A stretch of DNA of 64,000 bases, taken from positions 19,689,390 to 19,753,389 of the forward strand of contig CM038911.1 in assembly GCA_021904315.1 (NCBI GenBank). The letters run 5' to 3'. The notes beneath the pieces are model-generated. The model ran no database searches and had not been told where the DNA came from. It saw only the letters and a program-made list of their open reading frames with translations. Within the stretch, counting starts at the first letter, position 1, and each line of letters begins with the position of its first letter. Below are positions 57,394 to 64,000 of the stretch, piece by piece. The translations under genes and the position numbers were made by a program. The DNA is from Sphagnum magellanicum. Taxonomy: Eukaryota; Streptophyta; Sphagnopsida; Sphagnales; Sphagnaceae.

Positions 57394-60300
57394 TTAGATC
57401 ATTAGCTTTCTGTTCCTTTCAAGTTCTGTATAGTTCTTCACCAAAGTCATGAAAACCTTACTACTACTCCTTCTCACTTTACCTTGGTAAACTACCTATG
57501 TATGTGGGTAAAAGGTGAATTCACACCTAAGAGTAGCTTACCCAAATTTACCAATAGATGTTCATTAATAGACACTCATTCTCTCTAAGAATGAACAAAG
57601 TAACTTGTGACCATTATTTTGACCTTACCTTCGTATACACTTTGAGTTAGGAACATACTAATTGGCAAATGCCAACTATTGCCATTTACAATGCTTGTTG
57701 GTGCTAATGGATATTTACAAGGCTAACATAACCTTTGACTCATAATTTCAAGAACCTTTCTAGCTTTCCTTTGCACCTTAAGCTTTGTAGATTTCTCTTC
57801 AAGCTTTTTTTTATGATTTTCTCCATGCTCTATCATTATTTGTGTTCTTGTTGATTGCATTCCCTTCAAATTCAATTGCAATGTTTTGTTGGTTGCAACA
57901 TGCCCTCTTTTCCTTGCTATAGCACCTTCATCAACTTCATTTGTATTCAAATCCTCTTGTTGTTTGCATTTTTTCCCAAATTTCATTTGCAATGTTTTTT
58001 GTTGGTTGCGTTTTTTTAAAATTTTATTTGCATTGATTTGTTGTTTATACTATTTTCAATTTTTCATTTCTTGTGTCTTGTTGTTTGTAGTTCATCTTTT
58101 TTTAGCTCATTACAATGCTTTCATCAATTCAAACATCATTTACATTGTCCTCAAATTTGTCTTTATTGTCTTCATTTGTTCATTGTAATCCCTTATCAAC
58201 TTGTTGCAATGCTTTCATCTCTTTGTAACTTTTCATTTATTCAACTTTTTGTAGTCGTAATGTATTTTCAAAGTTGTTTACTCCTTACTCAACGTCATCT
58301 CTTATTTCAATTTGTCAAGATCTCATGTTCTATCATTGTTTTTAATGTTAAACATGGTCTTTGTTTAACCCTTAATTGACATTTGACCAAAACAATCCCA
58401 ATACAAAAGTTGGACCAACCTTCACAAATGTGTTCAAAAGTTAGGAAATTTGTTAGAATTTTAAAAATCCAATTCCATAAAGATGAAGAAGACTTCAAGC
58501 CAAACCCTTTGGTTTTAAAAAATTGGGATTTGGTTTAGAAATGGGAAATCCCCGTCATTGAAAGTTTAGTTTTTAATGTTTTGGGCAACTTTCAAAATTA
58601 GAAGTTTTTGGATTATTGCACTAAGATATCATGATTTATTGATAGTACAAATTCTAAAGTAGATAGAAGGCATCTATATGAATGATGTCAAAAAATATTG
58701 TGCAAAATTGAGGTGAGATGAGGAAGAAATAGATGGTCAAAGTTCAACTTGTAATCCAAACACAAATATATTGATCCTTGATCATTTGCATATGGAGTTT
58801 ACATTAAAGTCATTTAATTTTGTAAGGATGACAACAAGATGAAATAGATAATCAAATTACCTTGGTTTTCTACTTGTAAATTAGTAGAAAAAAAGTAACA
58901 ACAAATTCATATCAAATTATTATATATTAAATGTTTGTATTCGAATGATCAAAGATAAGATAATGTTTCACTATTGTACATTAATTGTGAAATTTCACAT
59001 TGTAAAAATTGGTGTAAATATATATTTTTTAAAATACAAGTAATAATGAAGTATTTCATGGTTTGGTTACTTGTTTCAAGTATGTGTCACAATTTTTTTA
59101 AAAACAAAATCAATCATTTTTAATGTGTGTTTCATGTTGAAGATGCCATACATGGCACTAATGTTGTGTATCAATTTATTATTTAAAAGGAAAGCTTGAA
59201 AATAATAATAATATGACCCCTCATTGTTGGATTTTCAAAGAATTGAACTTTGAAAGCTATTGATTATAGATAACAATCCAAAACATTTGGCTACCACATT
59301 GCATTCACAATATGGATGTAGACCTGGCATATTTATTCCATACTATCAAATTTTTAGAATATTCAAAATGGGGTCATTGACCCTTTTTTTGAATGGTTAG
59401 AATCTAACTAAAAAGCAAAAAAAATCTAGCACAACAACCTCACTATAGACAACACTAAATTAACATAATTGTGTTTGTTTTGGAACAAAATATGGTATAT
59501 AACCTTTTTGGAAAATATTTGGATCATAAAATTCCACCTCCACAACAATCTTGGTACAAACAATAACAAACAAACAAACTCTATGATGACATTCTAAGAA
59601 TTAAGCCAAAGAGACATAAAAAGCTAAGCCAAAACCATTTTTTTAAAAAATTACAATTTTTTAAAATTATAGTATAGCGTGCCTTTGACACAAATTAAAT
59701 TATTTTATATATTTCCAATTTGTTGGAAAATGATCAATCCTTTGTGTCAAAATAAAATAAAATGTAGCCAATATTGTAAAACCCACATTTGAAGGCAAAG
59801 AAATTTGAACCTTGACATAGCCCATTCAAACATATTAATTGGGAACCATTTAACCACAAGGTACAACAAGAAACTTGCAACAACTAATGTGTCTTTAATA
59901 GTTTGATTATTTACTTGTTAAAAATTCAAAAATTCACTTGTCAAAGTTAAAGTTTTAAAATATATTAAATATTTTGCACACAAGTGCCAAAGCCACCCAA
60001 ATACTATGGTATTAATGTGTTTGAAACTTCTCAAGACAAAAAGAAGGTTCACCAAACCCACTTCAAACCTAAACACTTCTTACGTAATGGTTATAACCCA
60101 ATCAAAAGACAAAAAAAATTTCTAAACCCATTGGAAAATAATACATTTGTTGCATGTTTGATGGGAAGACATCCATGCAAAAAGGAAGACTTGACAAATA
60201 AGTTAATAGAAACATGTTATATACGTCCCAAAACTTATGTCATTAATAGGTTGTAGACTAGGGTCCACAATAAGCCTACATCAAGGTTTATAACATAATT

Positions 60301-60599
60301 AAATATAAAAGATCACATTTAGTTCTATTTCTTTAATTAATTAAAATCACAATAAAATGATAAAACAAGGAATAAAAGTCTACAAGACAACCATGTGGAA
60401 AAATCATACAATTAATTTGTTATTTTTACAAATTTCTTCATTGTAAAAACCAACTAATTGTATTTATTTCAAATAAATCCCAATCAATAATTTGTGTATG
60501 CAATAGAATTTTATTATTTTTTAAAACACAATGAAAAAAACTTTACATCAACATCAAAATAAAAAATTCAAATCTTGCATATTAAACTTAACAACTTTG
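57394..60599. other. Intergenic DNA
   Basis: At 57720-58370 the + strand is T-rich with recurring 'catttgcaatg', 'cttgttgtttg' and 'ttcatttg' words. The minus-strand Lys-rich frame at 57723-57992 and the + frames at 57886-58379 come from this. The rest is AT-rich with nothing recognisable. Confidence 0.5.
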
Positions 60600-61570
60600 G
60601 ATTTGTTTCAAACAAACACAAATCCATTAGCTCATATCCAACATTCAACTCAAAGTCTCACAAGTTTTTGCAACCACTCTTGTCAAGCTTAAAAACTCAA
60701 TTTGACTCATCTCAATGAACCACAAAGTTCAAAAAAAAACTACAAAACTTTGTTTATTCATCTTAAGGAACACAAAGTCCTACATTGATCCTCAAGCCTT
60801 TAATGTATATTGCAAAACATGGATCAAACCACACATCTTCACAAATTTATACAAAACACAAGCAATAACTTGTCCATACAATGCAATTTCACACAAACTT
60901 GGAATCAAAACAATTTCAACAATCCTACAACTTAAATGAACTTGCAAAATATAGTTTGTTCATCTTAATTTCAAAACAAAGTTTTACAATTTTTTGCAAG
61001 CATGATCAAACTCAAAATTCCAAATTTCTTTTCTCAAACAACATAAAGCTCCAAAAATGCTACAAAGTTTCAACTTCTAGAATCACCCTTTAGTTGAATA
61101 AATTGAATTTACTCATTTCAATCAACCATGAAGTTTATAATAGAACTACAAAACCTTGTTTCTTCATCCCAACCAACACACAACCTGACATTGATTCTCT
61201 AGCCTTCATTTCTATATCCAACCTTTACTCATATTTTATTTGTAGCCTTGACACATATGTGTTAGCAAAGCTATGTTATCTATTGCAATAATGATCTAAA
61301 AAGCCCACCTTGAAATGGCCACACTAGGTTATGTGGGGAACTTTGTTTGAAATAACATCATTGCAAGGGTGAAAGATACAATTGACAATTTATTGCAAAA
61401 CATTGACCAAACCAAACATCTTTGCATCAAAAACTTGTACAACCACTTCAAGCTCAAAAAGGTTAATTTGTTCATCAAAATCAACAACAAAGTTGAAAGA
61501 AAAGTTACAAAATCTTATTTGTTCATTTCAATCAACACAAAATTTTACAACAACACTCCATAAACAACCA
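60600..61570. repeat. A/C-rich degenerate long-unit repeat
   Basis: Three diverged units can be aligned on 'actacaaaactttgtttattcatc' type words near 60739, 61146 and 61503 (spacing about 410 and 360 bp). They share accompanying 'ttgcaaaacatggatcaaacc', 'aaacttgtacaa' and 'atcaaccacaaagtt' blocks. The + strand is strongly poor in G. Reading frames here are not genes. Confidence 0.55.
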
Positions 61571-64000
61571 ACACAAGATTGCAACTATTCCACTTGATGC
61601 AAATGGAATTAATGTTCCATTTTCCCATAATTGTAGAATTTAGGAAATTTAGAAATAAATAATTAACAACAAAATAATAAAACAAAGAAAAAGAATGTTC
61701 ACAAATGGCAATGAGTTGCTTGTTTCCCCTACCTTTTAAAACTCAAGGTTGTCAAGTTGGGAGAAATGATCCCAAAGGCCAAGTGAGGCACTGTCACATA
61801 GCTAATTGATTATTTAATCCTCATGTTCTCCTAGTTTATGAAACCTATTCAATCCCACACAAAATTAACAAAAATAATTATGCAAAAATAATAAAAGACA
61901 AAAGTCAACATAAACAAAAAGAATTCTCACATCATGCATCTTGCTGGGCAACATCAATGGCCATCATCTCCAAAAAGTTCAATGAAAATTTAAACAAAAA
62001 TCGTAGATAACAACAAAAAAAACCTAACATAGTAAATACAAACATGATAAGAGAAGCATCACATGTGCAACTATGTCCCAAGACCATTTTCAAACTTTTA
62101 CAAATCTACACACCACACCCACTTGCAACAAAAATAACCACAACACATGTCAATTCATTTTCAAATATAATTTACACATCCAACAAAACATACAACCATG
62201 CAAAGGAAAGAATACCCAAACAATTACTTGGTGTAGAAAATAGCAAAGTCCACACAAAATGCCTTCACACATATAAACAACAAACACCACAGAAAAAAGT
62301 TCCACCCTCACATATACGATCATCAAATACCACCACCCAAAAAAGCTCCACCTTCAAGCACAAAATCAACAACCAACACCAATACAATAACAAGCAAATT
62401 GAACCTTACCCCTCTCCCCAAAATTGCTAAACACCAAACCTTCCTTTGCAATTGTCAACACAACAAACTCAAAACCCTAAACCTAAACTTTAAAAACCTA
62501 TTCAATAACAACTATAAAAACATCCCGACAAAACCTCAAAAATATTGCAAACAATCTAAAAATGTCAAAAAAAAATTGTTAAAAAACCTTAGACCCATTA
62601 GTGTGAAATTGGATGACATTATGCATGAGGGATTGATTCCAAAAACTAGAATCTATCTAGCCCATTCCCAAGCAAAGAGGCATGGAAATGTGTCTTTTTG
62701 GATTTGTGTCTTTTTAAAGTTTTTTTTTCCAACATCATAGCATAGTGATGAGTAGATTTCAATACCTTCACCAATTTGCATCCCATTTCAATTCAGTTGA
62801 ATTTTAATCCAATTGGTGAATTAAATTTAGAGAATCCAATTTTGAATTGAGTTGGAATTGAAATTTAATTCAATTCAAGTTGCAAGAAATGTCATTCAAT
62901 ATTTTCATTTGAATGGAACTTAATTTTCACAGAATTGTGTGCATTAGTGGGGAGCCCAAGTGGAATAATATAAAGAATGAGAAATTGATTTTTGACAATC
63001 CATGCTCCTTATGAAGGTCAAGGCCCAACGAAAACAAAGCCATTAGTACCATGCATGTCTACATACTTTACACTTCTTAAAATTCCCTTACATGGTTTTA
63101 CATTAGTTTACATTGTGTGTATTTGTTTTACATTCACATTTCAACAATTTTACATGCCATCAAAAGGATGTACACAATCATACATTTACATTTCCATGTT
63201 TAGTGTTGTGCAATTAAATGATCATGAGTTGAATCTATACAATTACATGGAGTGTGAATTCTAATGATGAATTTTTTTGGAGGAACCAATATATGAGATT
63301 TTTTTCATAATTTTTCATATGGTCATCCTTGGACAATTGATTTTGCATAATCCTTCATATAGTCATTCATGGACAATTCCTGAAACAACTACCTCATTTT
63401 GAAGCTTAATTACCTCACTTCTTTCCTAATAACTATTTCATATCATTATAATTATCTCATTCCTTTTCCCTACCCACCAACATGGATATGAAAATGCAAA
63501 TTAACATATGTTTTTTCATGTTCACAATAATTATCTTAATTCAGATTAAATTTAACATTGACATAAATAATGATGAACTATTGCAAAACATATGGGAACA
63601 TTAAAAAAAAAAGGAAAAAAAAATTTGATCATAACAACACAAAACCCAAATAAGTTTCTCTTTTAAAACTAATGTTAGACAATTATTTTAAAACATTCAA
63701 AAAAGCTGGTGGTCTTCATGAAAAAAATTAGTGAAGATTGGACAAATTTATAAAAGGTTATTTGATCAACTCCTAGATTTTTTGATAATTTTAGTAATAC
63801 ATCAAAATCCCTTTTTGGATACTTAAAACCACAATTTTACATTAAAATTGATTGTGTGATTTTCTAAGAATCATAGTTATATATCATAAAAAACCTACAT
63901 GTTTTTTTCTAGTGTATCTAGAGGGTGCCTTACAAAGCATAATGTTTGTAGAGGTGGGGGTTTCATTTTTCGAAAAGCTCATTGGCTCTTTTAAAAAATT
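61571..64000. other. AT-rich intergenic DNA with a G-poor tract
   Basis: 62040-62580 is extremely A/C-rich on the + strand, which opens two long overlapping frames (62044-62430, 62399-62740) with biased Thr/Asn/His/Lys composition and no motif. I do not call genes. 62760-62900 contains interleaved 'aattcaattgaatttaa' words that can fold back. The window ends inside non-coding DNA. Confidence 0.5.

Noticed and set aside
62044-62740. Overlapping + frames of 128 and 113 residues
   Set aside because: They arise from a G-poor A/C-rich tract with few stop codons on that strand. The composition is Thr/Asn/Lys/His-biased without motif.
1-64000. CRISPR array, bacterial operon or integrated virus
   Set aside because: The tandem arrays lack uniform short repeats with unique spacers, the genes have spliceosomal introns, and no viral replication or capsid domain is visible.

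Overview
This is a nuclear DNA window from a land plant. Three things show it: spliceosomal GT-AG introns, a plant-type augmin subunit 6 gene, and genes for organelle-targeted RNA-binding proteins (a twin-RRM chloroplast ribonucleoprotein and a CRM-domain protein). Long AT-rich intergenic deserts full of degenerate tandem repeats, plus the style of the transposon relics, make me lean towards a non-flowering plant, possibly a moss. I cannot prove that from the sequence and hold it as a weak inference.

Layout. 1-2990 is AT-rich and holds nothing I can call. 2990-3830 carries two different tandem arrays, the second GC-rich with an exact 31-bp period. 4.3-8.3 kb is a PP2A B56 (B') regulatory subunit gene on the + strand with one coding intron. 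8.3-13.8 kb is intergenic, with a 114-bp direct repeat and a dead non-LTR reverse-transcriptase fragment. 14.37-16.19 kb is a four-exon chloroplast RNP gene (+). 19.24-20.85 kb is a single-CRM-domain gene (-) whose 5' end is uncertain. 21-34 kb is a repeat desert with a long dead hAT transposase (22.0-24.3 kb) and three tandem arrays. 34.5 kb has a fold-back repeat made of telomere-like motifs. 35.1-38.4 kb is a multi-exon coiled-coil gene (+) that I do not recognise. 39.93-45.55 kb is AUG6 (-), reconstructed here in 13 exons as 785 codons. 45.8-64 kb is again a repeat desert with a hAT-type MITE and a PIF/Harbinger-type MITE almost abutting at 56.7-57.4 kb.

The genes do not form a pathway. 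They are single-copy-style housekeeping genes: a phosphatase targeting subunit, two organelle RNA factors, a microtubule-nucleation subunit and an unknown. The strongest unusual features are two decaying copies of AUG6 exon 2 in the following intron, each with an intact splice donor; a dead hAT transposase in the same window as short CAGTG-ended elements; a perfect 30-bp palindrome just beyond the CRM gene; and the telomere-motif fold-back. I found no convincing undescribed multi-gene system.
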